From NCBI RefSeq assembly GCF_005876835.1, contig NZ_PPSW01000007.1:248001-312000 (forward strand): a DNA stretch of 64,000 nt, read 5' to 3'. The position numbers and the translations under genes are program-made. The notes below the pieces were generated by a model. The model had not been told where the DNA came from, did no database searches, and worked only from the letters and a program-made list of their open reading frames with translations. Shown here piece after piece: positions 29,743 through 38,780 of the stretch. This DNA comes from Pseudoalteromonas phenolica (GTDB taxonomy: Bacteria; Pseudomonadota; Gammaproteobacteria; Enterobacterales; Alteromonadaceae). Every line of letters starts with the position of its first letter. Position 1 is the first letter of the stretch.

Positions 29743-31890
29743 ATGCTAAAGCAAGCACTAGCACTGTCTGTGGCAATCGCACTGACAGGCTGTAATAGCT
29801 CAAACGAACAAGTTGATTCAAACGTGGCAGTTCAAAATAAAACACAAGTTTCTTACCCTGATACACGTAAAGATAACGTGGTAGATACCTATTTCGGCCA
29901 ACAAGTTGCTGATCCATACCGTTGGTTAGAAGATGATATGAGTGCAGAAACGGCAGAGTGGGTAAAAGCGCAAAATAACACAACGTTTGATTATCTAGCT
30001 AATATCCCTTACCGCGACCAAATCAAAGAAACCCTAACCGAGTTAATGGATTTTGAAAAAATCGGCACACCATTTAAAAAAGGAAAATATACTTATTTCT
30101 ACAAAAATGATGGCCTACAAAATCAATATGTACTTTATCGCCAACTTGAAGATGGCGAGCCAGAAGTATTTTTAGATCCGAATACCTTCAGTAAAGATGG
30201 TACAACGTCTTTAGCAGGCATTAGCTTTACAGAAGACGGTTCACTGGTTGCTTACCAAATTTCTGAAGGCGGTAGTGACTGGCGCAAGGTGATTGTATTA
30301 GACACTGAAACCAAAAAACAAATTGGTGAAACTTTAGTTGATGTGAAATTCAGTGGCATTTCTTGGTACGGTAATGAGGGTTTTTATTACTCAAGCTATG
30401 ACAAACCAAAAGGCAGTGAGTTATCAGCAAAAACTGATCAGCACAAAGTATATTACCACCAACTAAATACGCCTCAGTCTGCAGATAAAGTGATTTATGG
30501 TGCAACAGCAAGCGAAAAACATCGTTATGTTGGCGCGAGCGTTACCAAAGATAAACATTATCTTATTATTTCTGCCAGTGTTTCAACCTCAGGCAACAAG
30601 TTATTCATCAAAGACTTAACTAAGTCAAACAGTAAGCTAGTTACTATCCTTGATCACACCAATTCAGACACATATGTGATGGATAGCGAAGGCAGTAAAC
30701 TAACCTTAGTAACTAACCTTAACGCACCGAATAAGCGCATTGTTACTGTTGATGCGAGCAATCCTGCTCCTGCTAACTGGCAAGACCTTATCCCAGAAAC
30801 TGAAAATGTGCTAAGCCCGAGTATGGGTGGTGGCTATATCTTTGCAAGATACATGGTTGATGCCGTATCTAAAGTAAAGCAGTTTGATAAAAAAGGTAAT
30901 TTAGTTCGTACAGTGGAACTACCTGGTGTAGGAACAGCTTACGGCTTTGGTGCTGAGAAAGATGACGAAGTTTTATATTATGCTTTCAGTAACTACAAAA
31001 CACCAACCACGTCCTATAAGTTAGATATCAAATCTGGTAAGTCTGAAGTTTATCAAAAGCCTGAGATTAACTTTAACCCTGATAACTACGAGTCAAAACA
31101 AGTATTCTACACTTCAAAAGACGGCACTAAAGTACCTATGATCATCACCTACAAGAAGGGTTTAGAACTTGATGGTTCAAACCCAACGATTCTGTATGGT
31201 TACGGTGGTTTTAACGTCAGTCTTACGCCTTCATTCAGCTCTTCTCGTGCTGCATGGTTGAAAATGGGTGGTGTTTACGCGGTAGCAAATATTCGTGGTG
31301 GTGGTGAATATGGTAAAAACTGGCACAAAGCAGGTACACAGCTTCAGAAGCAAAATGTATTTGATGACTTTATTGCCGCAGCTGAATATCTAATCGACAA
31401 AGATTATACGTCAAGTAAGAAGCTTGCTCTGAATGGTGGTTCAAATGGTGGCCTATTAGTCGGCGCTGTAATGACGCAGCGTCCGGAGCTATTTAAAGTT
31501 GCACTGCCAGCTGTTGGTGTACTTGATATGTTGAGATATCACACTTTCACAGCAGGTGCAGGTTGGGCATATGACTACGGCACAGCAGATCAAAGCAAAG
31601 AAATGTTCAAGTACCTTAAAAACTACTCGCCAGTTCATAATGTAAAAGCGGGTGTGCAGTACCCAGCGACACTTGTAACGACAGGCGATCATGATGACCG
31701 TGTTGTACCAGCTCACTCTTACAAGTTTGTAGCTGAACTTCAAGACAAGCAAACGGGTTCAAATCCGACGCTTATTCGTATTGAAACGAACGCAGGTCAC
31801 GGTGCAGGTACACCTACGAGCAAGATCATCGACCAATACGCCGATATCTTTGGGTTCACATTACATAATATGGGTGTGACTAAGCTATAA
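29743..31890 (+). CDS. Prolyl oligopeptidase family serine peptidase (lipoprotein)
   Basis: 715 residues from the ATG at 29743 (an in-frame ATG at 29713 would add ten residues). The chosen start gives a lipoprotein signal [17 protein letters not shown] with lipobox LTGC. The N-terminal part is a seven-bladed propeller; the C-terminal alpha/beta hydrolase has Ser in NGGSNGG (about 567), Asp in GDHDDRVV (about 651) and His in NAGHG (about 686). These are the S9A family hallmarks, cleaving after proline in short peptides. As a lipoprotein it should act in the periplasm or at the outer membrane. A strong terminator follows. Confidence 0.93.
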   Translation: MLKQALALSVAIALTGCNSSNEQVDSNVAVQNKTQVSYPDTRKDNVVDTYFGQQVADPYRWLEDDMSAETAEWVKAQNNTTFDYLANIPYRDQIKETLTELMDFEKIGTPFKKGKYTYFYKNDGLQNQYVLYRQLEDGEPEVFLDPNTFSKDGTTSLAGISFTEDGSLVAYQISEGGSDWRKVIVLDTETKKQIGETLVDVKFSGISWYGNEGFYYSSYDKPKGSELSAKTDQHKVYYHQLNTPQSADKVIYGATASEKHRYVGASVTKDKHYLIISASVSTSGNKLFIKDLTKSNSKLVTILDHTNSDTYVMDSEGSKLTLVTNLNAPNKRIVTVDASNPAPANWQDLIPETENVLSPSMGGGYIFARYMVDAVSKVKQFDKKGNLVRTVELPGVGTAYGFGAEKDDEVLYYAFSNYKTPTTSYKLDIKSGKSEVYQKPEINFNPDNYESKQVFYTSKDGTKVPMIITYKKGLELDGSNPTILYGYGGFNVSLTPSFSSSRAAWLKMGGVYAVANIRGGGEYGKNWHKAGTQLQKQNVFDDFIAAAEYLIDKDYTSSKKLALNGGSNGGLLVGAVMTQRPELFKVALPAVGVLDMLRYHTFTAGAGWAYDYGTADQSKEMFKYLKNYSPVHNVKAGVQYPATLVTTGDHDDRVVPAHSYKFVAELQDKQTGSNPTLIRIETNAGHGAGTPTSKIIDQYADIFGFTLHNMGVTKL

Positions 31891-31914
31891 TTATTGCTTA
31901 AATAAGAAGAGATT

Positions 31915-31941
31915 GAGAGCACCTGATGGTGCTCTTTTTTA
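31915..31941 (+). terminator. Terminator after the prolyl oligopeptidase
   Basis: Stem AGAGCACC/GGTGCTCT with loop TGAT and T-run, about 25 bp after the stop codon. Confidence 0.92.
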
Positions 31942-31958
31942 TTTTATGAAATGAAAAA

Positions 31959-32327
31959 CTAAACCGCTTCTCTTAGCCTTGAGAGCTGCTTTTCAAGTGT
32001 CTGCAAGTTGAAAGGCTTCAAGATAAATCCGCTGACCTTTTCTAATAAAGCCTGCTGTACTTTTTGCTTGTCGTTTTCACAAGTTACCATGATCACTGGC
32101 GTGTCTTTTAATTTTTGATCATTGCGGATCGACTTAAGTAATTGCTGACCATCCATTTTGGGCATATTAAGATCGGTGATCACAAGATCGTAAGAGGCAT
32201 TTTTTAGCATCCCTAGCGCTTGGAAACCATCGACAGCTTCATCTAAATGTTCGAAACCGACATGCCTTAACATATTCATCATTACATGTCGCATCGCGGC
32301 CATGTCATCAACAACGAGTACTTTCAT
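31959..32327 (-). CDS. Stand-alone receiver protein (CheY-like)
   Basis: 122 residues made of one receiver domain: acidic pair VVDDM (7-8), phosphoacceptor Asp52 in VITDLNMPKMDG, conserved Thr in IMVTCEN and Lys in FILKPFN. It lacks an output domain, so it should act by protein contact, as in chemotaxis or phosphorelays. The ATG at 32327 is likely; a TTG two codons earlier is better spaced from GGGAG and cannot be excluded. No kinase gene is adjacent. Confidence 0.88.
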   Translation of the reverse strand: MKVLVVDDMAAMRHVMMNMLRHVGFEHLDEAVDGFQALGMLKNASYDLVITDLNMPKMDGQQLLKSIRNDQKLKDTPVIMVTCENDKQKVQQALLEKVSGFILKPFNLQTLEKQLSRLREAV

Positions 32328-32442
32328 CGCCAAAAGTCTCCCTACTTAGAGTCAAACAATAAAAATAAATATAGAACACAAGGAAGGAAATTACTGCAAA
32401 AACTGCGATAAAGCCATTACAGCAGCTTACAGGTAATAAGGC

Positions 32443-32907
32443 TTAAGCCTTACTAAGAGGGAGCTCCATAAAAACACTCAGCGGGTTATCTCGATATAGA
32501 CCAAAACGCTCACATCGCTTAAAACCTAAACTTTCGTATAAGCTGATTGCTTCAGCCTGCTTACTACCTGTTTCAAGACGCATTAGAGGAATTTGTGCTT
32601 CTCCGGCATAATGAAGCAGGGTTTGCATAATACGCTTAGATAAGCCCTTACCTCGATAAGCGGGTTTTACGTATAAACGTTTCAATTCGCCATATAGTGT
32701 TTTATCAAACTGCTTCACAATCGCACCACAAGCAACAATGCCATCTTCATTTAATAAGCCAATGGCACGAACATTGGGTTGCCGTAATTCAGATAAAGCA
32801 AGAGACTGATCACTGGCAATAGGATAGAGTGTATTCATCAGCCGATCGATCTCCGTAAATAACTCAATGGCATTGGGATCTTCTGGGTTTAAATCGACTA
32901 ATTGCAT
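32443..32907 (-). CDS. GNAT-family N-acetyltransferase
   Basis: 154 residues with the acetyl-CoA loop in LKRLYVKPAYRGKGLSKRIM, where RGKGLS is the Q/RxxGxG/A signature, and the family C-terminal ISLYESLGFKRCERFG. Small-substrate or peptide acetyltransferases of this length are common and the substrate cannot be told. It is single, with iteron-like sites in the region upstream (33.08-33.32 kb). Confidence 0.88.
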   Translation of the reverse strand: MQLVDLNPEDPNAIELFTEIDRLMNTLYPIASDQSLALSELRQPNVRAIGLLNEDGIVACGAIVKQFDKTLYGELKRLYVKPAYRGKGLSKRIMQTLLHYAGEAQIPLMRLETGSKQAEAISLYESLGFKRCERFGLYRDNPLSVFMELPLSKA

Positions 32908-33076
32908 ATTACGTCAAATCCTATTTGATATCTAAAAGCAGCCATAAACTATACCTGCTTGATTTAAATGAACAAGTTAATTTAACCGATATAAACAACT
33001 ATTTAACTTAAAAGTTAATGTAGATCAGAAAGCAAGATGCTTAAGTAAATTAACTGCATCGTCAAAACGACGCTGA

Positions 33077-33322
33077 AGTTAGTAAAAATTTGATCTTAAA
33101 ATAAGATAAGGTCGTTAAAGTTAGTAAAATTTCGGTTTGTAGTTGAGGTTTGACCCTCGATTGTTTAAATAAATTCAATTTAATTCTAAAAAATAATGTG
33201 ATTTTTCTTTTCTGAGAAGAAATTGTGACTCAGTACCTAGAAACCTCCCTGAATAACTTCAAGTAAGACAGAAAAATCGACCCTTTTAATATCCATAACC
33301 TGAGTTAGAATAATCGTGATCT
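33077..33322 (+). repeat. Iteron-like sites, satellite locus 2
   Basis: Plus-oriented copies at 33077-33096 (AGTTAGTAAAAATTTGATCT, one mismatch), 33119-33138 (left half intact, right half lost) and 33303-33322 (AGTTAGAATAATCGTGATCT). They lie in the 474-bp gene-free interval 32908-33381, between two minus-strand genes. The remainder of that interval shows no recognisable gene. The 37-bp palindrome at 33330 follows immediately. Confidence 0.75.
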
Positions 33323-33329
33323 AATCATC

Positions 33330-33366
33330 AAATTTGAAGTGTAAAGGGGCTTTACACTTCAAATTT
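33330..33366. repeat. Long perfect palindrome containing the TGTAAA-N5-TTTACA motif (copy 4)
   Basis: A 17-bp perfect inverted repeat with loop GGG; the centre is TGTAAAGGGGCTTTACA (33340-33356). It lies 15 bp before the stop of the methyltransferase gene and eight bases after an iteron-like site. On the minus strand it could also act as the methyltransferase terminator, but no T-run follows in either direction. Confidence 0.8.
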
Positions 33367-33381
33367 AAACAGGAAAAGTAT

Positions 33382-34332
33382 TTAGCTTCTCTCTGATTTG
33401 CCATCTAAAACAAATAATAAGCTTTTTAAACTGGCTTCTGGATCACTATCAATGAACTCAGGCGGGTTTTCTAAACGGTGCTGATAACGCATTGAAGGTG
33501 CATGTTCCGCCATTTCGTCAATTAAAAATTGAGAAGTCAGATCAGGATCATTCACGCAAGCAAGTACTTGCCCGTTTTCGCTGAGTAACTCATGTAAACG
33601 ACGTAAAATCTTTTTATAATCTTTGGTCAGTGCAAAACTGCCTTTTTGAAAACTTGGCGGGTCAATGATAATCAAGTCGTAAGGTCCAAACTTTTTGACT
33701 TTCCCCCAAGATTTAAATAAGTCATACCCTAAGAATCGGACTTGTCTCAAATCATGCTCATTTAATTGATGGTTCACCCTGCCTTTTGACAGTGCCGCTT
33801 TGGCCATATCAAGATTCACAACACTTTGAGCATCACCAGCAATGGCTGCAACTGAAAAACCGCAGGTATAGGCAAAAAGGTTTAAAACACGCTTATTTTT
33901 ACTGTTTTCTAATACCCACTTACGGCCATAGCGCATGTCTAAAAATAAGCCGTTATTTTGCTTTTGACCCAAATCGAGCTGAAACTTCAATCCGTTTTCA
34001 ATGACATTTTGCTGATCTGTTAATTCACCAAAAACCACTTCTATCGGTGAGTTCATTTTAAATCGATACTGCAACAATACACTTTTGACTTGCGCCTGCC
34101 ATGTATCTATCTGCAGCCATGCAGTAATATGCTGTTTTAACACGGACAGAAAATCTTCATCGACTTCTTTGAAAATTGAAATCAAGATTTGTCCATCAAG
34201 CCAGTCAATTGTTAATTGCTCAAGCCCTTCAAACGCTTTACCTCGGCCGTGAAATAAACGCCTTACTTCATTAGGCAAGGGAGAAAAATTAGCAAGATGA
34301 GAATCAAGGAATGAGATTGCTGAGGACTGCAT
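33382..34332 (-). CDS. Class I SAM-dependent RNA methyltransferase (RlmI/RlmK-like core)
   Basis: 316 residues with motif I LNLFAYTCGFSVAAIA, an acidic residue in VVNLDMAKAAL and motif IV LIIIDPPSF, which is the DPPSF signature of the rRNA m5C/RlmI-like group. The protein lacks the N-terminal PUA domain of RlmI, which explains its shorter length. It should modify RNA, probably 23S rRNA, but the target base is not readable from the sequence. It is a single gene on the minus strand. Confidence 0.85.
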   Translation of the reverse strand: MQSSAISFLDSHLANFSPLPNEVRRLFHGRGKAFEGLEQLTIDWLDGQILISIFKEVDEDFLSVLKQHITAWLQIDTWQAQVKSVLLQYRFKMNSPIEVVFGELTDQQNVIENGLKFQLDLGQKQNNGLFLDMRYGRKWVLENSKNKRVLNLFAYTCGFSVAAIAGDAQSVVNLDMAKAALSKGRVNHQLNEHDLRQVRFLGYDLFKSWGKVKKFGPYDLIIIDPPSFQKGSFALTKDYKKILRRLHELLSENGQVLACVNDPDLTSQFLIDEMAEHAPSMRYQHRLENPPEFIDSDPEASLKSLLFVLDGKSERS

Positions 34333-34415
34333 AACGGGCTCAAAAAAGTAAATAGGGGCGTATTGTACTCACAAAAGCACAAAGCCCCTAATTTCTTTAG
34401 CTCAAGCTTATTTGA

Positions 34416-35309
34416 TCAGCAGCTTTGTGCGTTTTTCACAAACTCTGAGTAAATTGAATCTTTAATGAGTCTATCAGGTGTAAATGCATAATAATGCTGA
34501 TAAACATTTTCAATTGCACCCAAATAAGTCACATCAAGCGCTTTTTCGATTTCCTGCTTAATTGACAATGGCGCAGGAAAAATACCAAACCCTTGTTCGC
34601 CTAATGCTTTCATTAATGCACTGTCATCAACGTGACCCGCTACAGATACCTCTAACTCGAGGTCTTCTAACCAAAACTTAATCGCGCTTGTCACCGGACT
34701 GGTTTTAGCAGGTAAAATGACAGGCAGCTCACTCAGTAAATTAGGGAATTGCGTTTGTACACTGCTTTGTAAGCTGGCTTTACCAAAAAAGCCCAGTTGG
34801 CTCTTGCCTATCTCATGGCAAAAAGCCTTAAACGGCAGACTGCTATCTAATGGCTTATCAGCTAATACCAAATCAAGCTTGTGCGTGGCCATTTGCGCCA
34901 GTAGCTCCGCTTGTTGGCCGTCAATACAATGTAAATTCGAAATACGTTCATTTTCAATCAAAGGTGCTAGCCATTTAGATACCAAAGATTTAGGTAAAGA
35001 ATCTGAGATTCCTACCCTAAGCGTTTTAGAGACATTGCTCATATCACCCTGAGTCGTCTCAAGCCACTCTTCGGCAATGGCAAACATATCATCAGCATAC
35101 TGTTTAGTGACTTGACCAAACTCAGTTAGTCGTAAACCTCGCCCTTCACGTAAAAATAACGGTTTACCTAGTCTATGTTCAAGACTGGTAATTTGTGCAC
35201 TGACCGTTTGTGGTGTCAGATGTAACACTTTACTGGCTGCCGCGATGCTGCCATGACGGCTTACTTGCCAAAAGTAGTAGAGGTGGTTGTAATTTATGTT
35301 GGTAATCAT
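34416..35309 (-). CDS. nhaR: LysR-family regulator, NhaR-like
   Basis: 297 residues beginning MITNINYNHLYYFWQVSRHGSIAAAS, strongly resembling E. coli NhaR (NYNHLYYFW, LTPQT, GRGL). The helix-turn-helix is at about 18-50 and the effector domain follows. NhaR activates the sodium/proton antiporter gene nhaA in response to sodium. No nhaA is present here, and the divergent neighbour encodes an HPF-like protein, so its target here could be different. The regulator and that gene share a 123-bp divergent promoter region. Confidence 0.85.
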   Translation of the reverse strand: MITNINYNHLYYFWQVSRHGSIAAASKVLHLTPQTVSAQITSLEHRLGKPLFLREGRGLRLTEFGQVTKQYADDMFAIAEEWLETTQGDMSNVSKTLRVGISDSLPKSLVSKWLAPLIENERISNLHCIDGQQAELLAQMATHKLDLVLADKPLDSSLPFKAFCHEIGKSQLGFFGKASLQSSVQTQFPNLLSELPVILPAKTSPVTSAIKFWLEDLELEVSVAGHVDDSALMKALGEQGFGIFPAPLSIKQEIEKALDVTYLGAIENVYQHYYAFTPDRLIKDSIYSEFVKNAQSC

Positions 35310-35432
35310 TCGATTTCACCGAACCCTAAGTAAGATTTAATCAGCTTTTTTCTTTTCTATTACATTAGTAGATTAATTCCATCGCTGCAATATATCGCGA
35401 TAAAACTTTATAAACTGATTGGAATTTACACG

Positions 35433-35735
35433 ATGAAACTGATTTTGACGCTACAAGACAAACTACAAAATGCTGCGACAAAAATGCAAATTTCACGTCT
35501 GGTGAATAGCAAACTGTCTAAGTACAGTAAAAACATCCGTAAAATTACTATCAATGTAAAAGACATACATCAAGATCAAGCCACCAGCATGCAACAATGC
35601 AACATTGAATTATTATTGCCTGGCTTGCCTAGTATGCAGATAAAAGCCAAGGGTAAAGACTTATTACAAGCAACAAAACGCGCTCTTCAGTATTCACAAC
35701 AACAATTAGCGCATAAGTACCAACTAGGCCACTAA
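35433..35735 (+). CDS. Small HPF/RaiA-like protein
   Basis: 100 residues with the pattern of a short ribosome-hibernation-factor-like domain: RLVNSKLSKYSKNIRKITINVKDIHQDQ followed by CNIELLLPGLPSMQIKAKGKDLLQATKRALQ. The assignment is by resemblance only. It is divergent from the NhaR-like regulator, which may control it. The following gene encodes ArfB, a ribosome rescue factor, so two ribosome-associated functions would lie side by side. Confidence 0.6.
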   Translation: MKLILTLQDKLQNAATKMQISRLVNSKLSKYSKNIRKITINVKDIHQDQATSMQQCNIELLLPGLPSMQIKAKGKDLLQATKRALQYSQQQLAHKYQLGH

Positions 35736-35873
35736 TTCCCAAGCACTTGCCATGGCAAGGATGCCGTGATTTTTCTTAAACAATTGCTTGGACACGCCAT
35801 ATCTTCAAAACTGCAAACATCTACTGCCAACATGTTAAACTCTTAATATTAAGTAAAAACCACGAGACGTGAC

Positions 35874-36287
35874 ATGTTAGTTTTATCCAACAATGTTGAA
35901 ATTCCAGCTTGGCAATTAGAATTCAGCGCGATCCGCGCCCAAGGCGCTGGGGGTCAAAACGTCAATAAAGTATCAACCGCCATTCATTTAAAGTTCGATA
36001 TTAAACGTTCATCGTTGCCACAATTTTATAAAGAAAGGCTACTTGCGCTAAAAGACTCTAGGATCACCAAAGAGGGAGTCATTGTCATCAAAGCGCAATC
36101 TCACCGTAGCCAAGAAATGAATAAAGAAGAATCATTAGAGCGCTTAAAGGCCCTTATTTTAGATGCAATTAAAGTTCAAAAGGCACGAAGAGATACAAAA
36201 CCAACCCGAAGCTCACAACGTAAACGCGTCGATAGCAAAGTCAAAAAAGGTCAAACAAAACAACTTCGCAAGCGCGTTGATTACTAA
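35874..36287 (+). CDS. arfB: Alternative ribosome-rescue factor ArfB (YaeJ)
   Basis: 137 residues with the catalytic GGQ in AQGAGGQNVNKV (about 26-28) and a basic C-terminal tail (RKRVDSKVKKGQTKQLRKRVDY) that enters the empty mRNA channel. The protein hydrolyses peptidyl-tRNA on ribosomes stalled at the 3' end of mRNA. Length equals that of E. coli ArfB. It lacks the larger domains of release factors. The MITE-like element at 36287-36488 begins right at its stop codon. Confidence 0.95.
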   Translation: MLVLSNNVEIPAWQLEFSAIRAQGAGGQNVNKVSTAIHLKFDIKRSSLPQFYKERLLALKDSRITKEGVIVIKAQSHRSQEMNKEESLERLKALILDAIKVQKARRDTKPTRSSQRKRVDSKVKKGQTKQLRKRVDY

Positions 36288-36488
36288 TACCAATAATACT
36301 TAATCATTTTTAGGGACTAAAGTTGCCGCTAACGGCGTTAAAAATTTCTCATTTACGACTGCATGGATGCAGAAGGTAGTGCAATGCAGGAGCAATTGCC
36401 GAGAACAACTAAATAGCAAAATTTTTGCCCTGTTATCGATAAACTTTCCTACCCTCAAAATAGCTCACTTAATTAAGTGGATTGGTAT
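36287..36488. mobile_element. MITE-like miniature element 1 (202 bp)
   Basis: Bounded by inverted ends ATACCAAT (36287-36294) and ATTGGTAT (36481-36488); the inverted similarity continues inwards (left ACTTAAT, right ATTAAGT). No coding sequence. The interior has short complementary stretches (GCCGCTAACGGCG, AAAATTTTT). No clear target duplication is visible. Miniature repeats with TACCAAT ends are known from Pseudoalteromonas and relatives as a general impression. The left end overlaps the arfB stop codon. Confidence 0.6.
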
Positions 36489-36618
36489 AAAAACACTCCT
36501 TACACCCATTTTAGATATTATTTATTGCAGATAGCGGGTAAATTGTTTAATAATAATGCCGTTAAAAAGTATTAGACTTTTTAAAATTAAGGTAAGCCAA
36601 AAACGACTAGGACGAAAT

Positions 36619-37158
36619 ATGAAAACTCAACTCGCGTTATTATTCACCTCTATTACGGCACTATCAGGCTGTTCAACAACTACTGTTGAACGAACTGTAA
36701 AAGACGGCGTTAACGGTGCAATAAACGGTATCCTTGGTTCTACAAGCCCATCATCTCCTGTAACAAACACACCTAATCAATCTGGTAATTACTCAGTAAA
36801 ACGTGAAAAGATTTACATACTCGATGCCAAGAAAACATCTAGAGACTATGGTCAAACAACAATTAGTAAATCTGAACGTAACCCAAATGATAAGACAAGA
36901 CTCACAATAGAGCGCTCTTTTCACCCTCGTATAGGTAATGTCGCATTCGAAGCTTACTTATATGAGTACTCACCTGAAGGCTGGTTAGTCAAAACAAGAA
37001 CTAAGTTTGATACGACCTTTAATGAAAATATTACACTGCCTGCTGGTAAGTATTACATTAAAGCTCAAACCAGAGGTGTTGACAGAAAATCCTATGCAAC
37101 AGGTACGATTACCATAGACCCGTTCGTCACAAATTACATCACCTTAGAGTTTGAATAA
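36619..37158 (+). CDS. Lipoprotein of unknown function
   Basis: 179 residues from the ATG at 36619 with a type II signal MKTQLALLFTSITALSGC (lipobox LSGC) and a following Ser/Thr-rich linker. The rest forms a beta-rich domain (EKIYILDAKKTSRDYGQ, FHPRIGNVAFEAYLYEY, ITLPAGKYYIKAQTRG), like a fibronectin- or carboxypeptidase-regulatory-like fold. An upstream ATG at 36556 would add a basic extension without lipobox spacing, so it is rejected. AGGACG precedes the chosen start. It is likely exported to the outer membrane; the function is unknown. Confidence 0.8.
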   Translation: MKTQLALLFTSITALSGCSTTTVERTVKDGVNGAINGILGSTSPSSPVTNTPNQSGNYSVKREKIYILDAKKTSRDYGQTTISKSERNPNDKTRLTIERSFHPRIGNVAFEAYLYEYSPEGWLVKTRTKFDTTFNENITLPAGKYYIKAQTRGVDRKSYATGTITIDPFVTNYITLEFE

Positions 37159-37167
37159 TTTAAGCTA

Positions 37168-37473
37168 GGGCGTGTTTATCTTTGAGGTATGAATTTTGTT
37201 CAAATCAAAGGCTTTCAATACACGAAATGAGCTACGAAGCATAGGTTGCCCCGCATAATGGGTTATGTGAGTGGCGAATGACAAAGTAGTGGAAGCCTTT
37301 GGTTGAACTCTCCGAGCAGCGCGAGTTGGCCATTTATTCGGCGTTATCGGCTTACTTACATAGAATAACTATGCGGGGCAACCCTTGCTACGAAGCCTCT
37401 GCGGGGCAGCCCCTGCCTGGCCTAAATACCCAACTCACTGCTGCAAAAACAAACAGCAAAGGTCAACACGCCC
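37168..37473. mobile_element. MITE-like element 2 (306 bp) with nested inverted repeats
   Basis: Ends GGGCGTGTT (37168-37176) and AACACGCCC (37465-37473) are inverted; matching CTTTG/CAAAG continues inside. Internally, GTTCAA-CAAAGGCTT at about 37198-37217 pairs with AAGCCTTTG-TTGAAC at about 37290-37306, and GGTTGCCCCGCAT near 37247 pairs with ATGCGGGGCAACC near 37371. The structure is that of a transposase-free derivative of an insertion sequence. Flanks do not show a convincing target duplication. Confidence 0.65.
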
Positions 37474-37476
37474 TTA

Positions 37477-37512
37477 CAACAAAGGCCTTAATTAAGGCCT
37501 TTGTTGTTTTTA
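37477..37512 (+). terminator. Strong terminator between converging genes
   Basis: Stem AACAAAGGCCTT/AAGGCCTTTGTT (12 bp) with loop AATT, followed by GTTTTT on the plus strand; it can end transcripts of the lipoprotein gene or of the mobile element. Confidence 0.85.
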
Positions 37513-37535
37513 GAACAGTTTATAAATCTTACCTT

Positions 37536-38774
37536 TCAGACTTTGATAAAGCGCATTTTTGGCAGTGTGATCACGAAACTCGCGCCACCAAGTTTACTTT
37601 TTGCGACCACACATTGTCCTTTATGCCAGCTCACAATTTTTTTCACTATGGCTAAACCAAGTCCATAACCACCAAGGTGCTTATTGCGGCTCTTTTCTAA
37701 TCGAACAAAAGGCATAAACACGCTATCGAATTGGTCTTCCGCTATCCCTTCACCATCATCTTCAACCGTAATAATAACCTGCTGTTCAACCTCTCTCAAA
37801 GACACATCAATTTGGCTAGCACCATATTTATCAGCATTTTGCAGCAAATTTTGTAGTACACGGGCAAGGTAATGTGCATTGGCATTGACTGTAATACCAG
37901 ATGAAATAGATGTGGTAATTTCTTTACTGCTAGGCCCTTGCAGCTTATCAAGCTGCGCCTGCATTAGCTCTGATAGATCAAACTCTTCACGACTAAACTG
38001 CTCACCCGCGATTTCTAAACGTGCGTAACTGAGCATTTCATCGATTAATGACTCCATTTCTTGTACGTCTTGTTGCATACCTGAGATTTGCTCAGGCTGC
38101 GCGCTTTGCAGCATAGCTAGAGCAAACTTTAGTCTCGCAAGCGGAGTGCGCAATTCATGAGAAACCGCATTAACGAGCTGCTTTTGATCAGTCATCAAAT
38201 TAGCCACTTTTTGCGCCATGATATGAAATTGCTCGGTGAGATCAGAAATAGCAGAAAAACGTGAAGCCTTGCGCTCTACGCTTAAGTTCCCTTGCGCTAA
38301 TTGCTCAGTGACCCGTTTAAACTGCATCAGATCAAGCCATAGTGGCCGTAACCAAACAATCAACAATAACCCAAGTACCAGAAAAGAAATGAATTTAAAC
38401 AGATATAGTTTATTTGATGCTGGCTCTGAAGGTAAAAATGGTCCTAGTTGAACTAAGGTATAATTATCAAAAAGTAAAAAACTCAATAATGCCTGACCTT
38501 GGGCATTATAAGTTGTCAGCACTTCACCATTTAATAATTGAGTGCGTTGCTCATCTAACCATGCAATGCTATCAATATCTAACCCTTGATAACTCGCCTG
38601 AAGCTGTTCAGGCGCTGTAATGTGTGCTTGCATCACATGCGCTACTTGTTTGGCATGACGAAGTTCATCTGGCTCGTGTGTCACCCAATTTTGCCAAACA
38701 TAATCACTGGCTTGATTAATAACGACAATACTGATGATGACCACCAAATAAAGACTAATTAGAAGTCGAATCAC
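37536..38774 (-). CDS. Sensor histidine kinase (RstB/PhoQ-like layout)
   Basis: 412 residues starting at a GTG. Two membrane helices (about 5-22 and 128-148) flank a periplasmic sensor. A HAMP linker is followed by the dimerisation domain with phosphoacceptor His in VSHELRTPLARLKFAL and an ATPase domain with N (QNLLQNADKYG), DDGEGIA, and GGYGLGLAIVKK. It follows the response regulator gene by six bases and is the last gene of the mipA-DUF3019-regulator-kinase operon. The signal is unknown; the related cassettes respond to envelope stress. Confidence 0.92.
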   Translation of the reverse strand: MIRLLISLYLVVIISIVVINQASDYVWQNWVTHEPDELRHAKQVAHVMQAHITAPEQLQASYQGLDIDSIAWLDEQRTQLLNGEVLTTYNAQGQALLSFLLFDNYTLVQLGPFLPSEPASNKLYLFKFISFLVLGLLLIVWLRPLWLDLMQFKRVTEQLAQGNLSVERKASRFSAISDLTEQFHIMAQKVANLMTDQKQLVNAVSHELRTPLARLKFALAMLQSAQPEQISGMQQDVQEMESLIDEMLSYARLEIAGEQFSREEFDLSELMQAQLDKLQGPSSKEITTSISSGITVNANAHYLARVLQNLLQNADKYGASQIDVSLREVEQQVIITVEDDGEGIAEDQFDSVFMPFVRLEKSRNKHLGGYGLGLAIVKKIVSWHKGQCVVAKSKLGGASFVITLPKMRFIKV

Positions 38775-38780
38775 GCTTGA

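Noticed and set aside
37299-37655. 118-codon plus-strand reading frame
   Set aside because: It runs through the miniature element, the terminator and into the kinase gene on the opposite strand; low-complexity repeat-derived sequence, no start signal.
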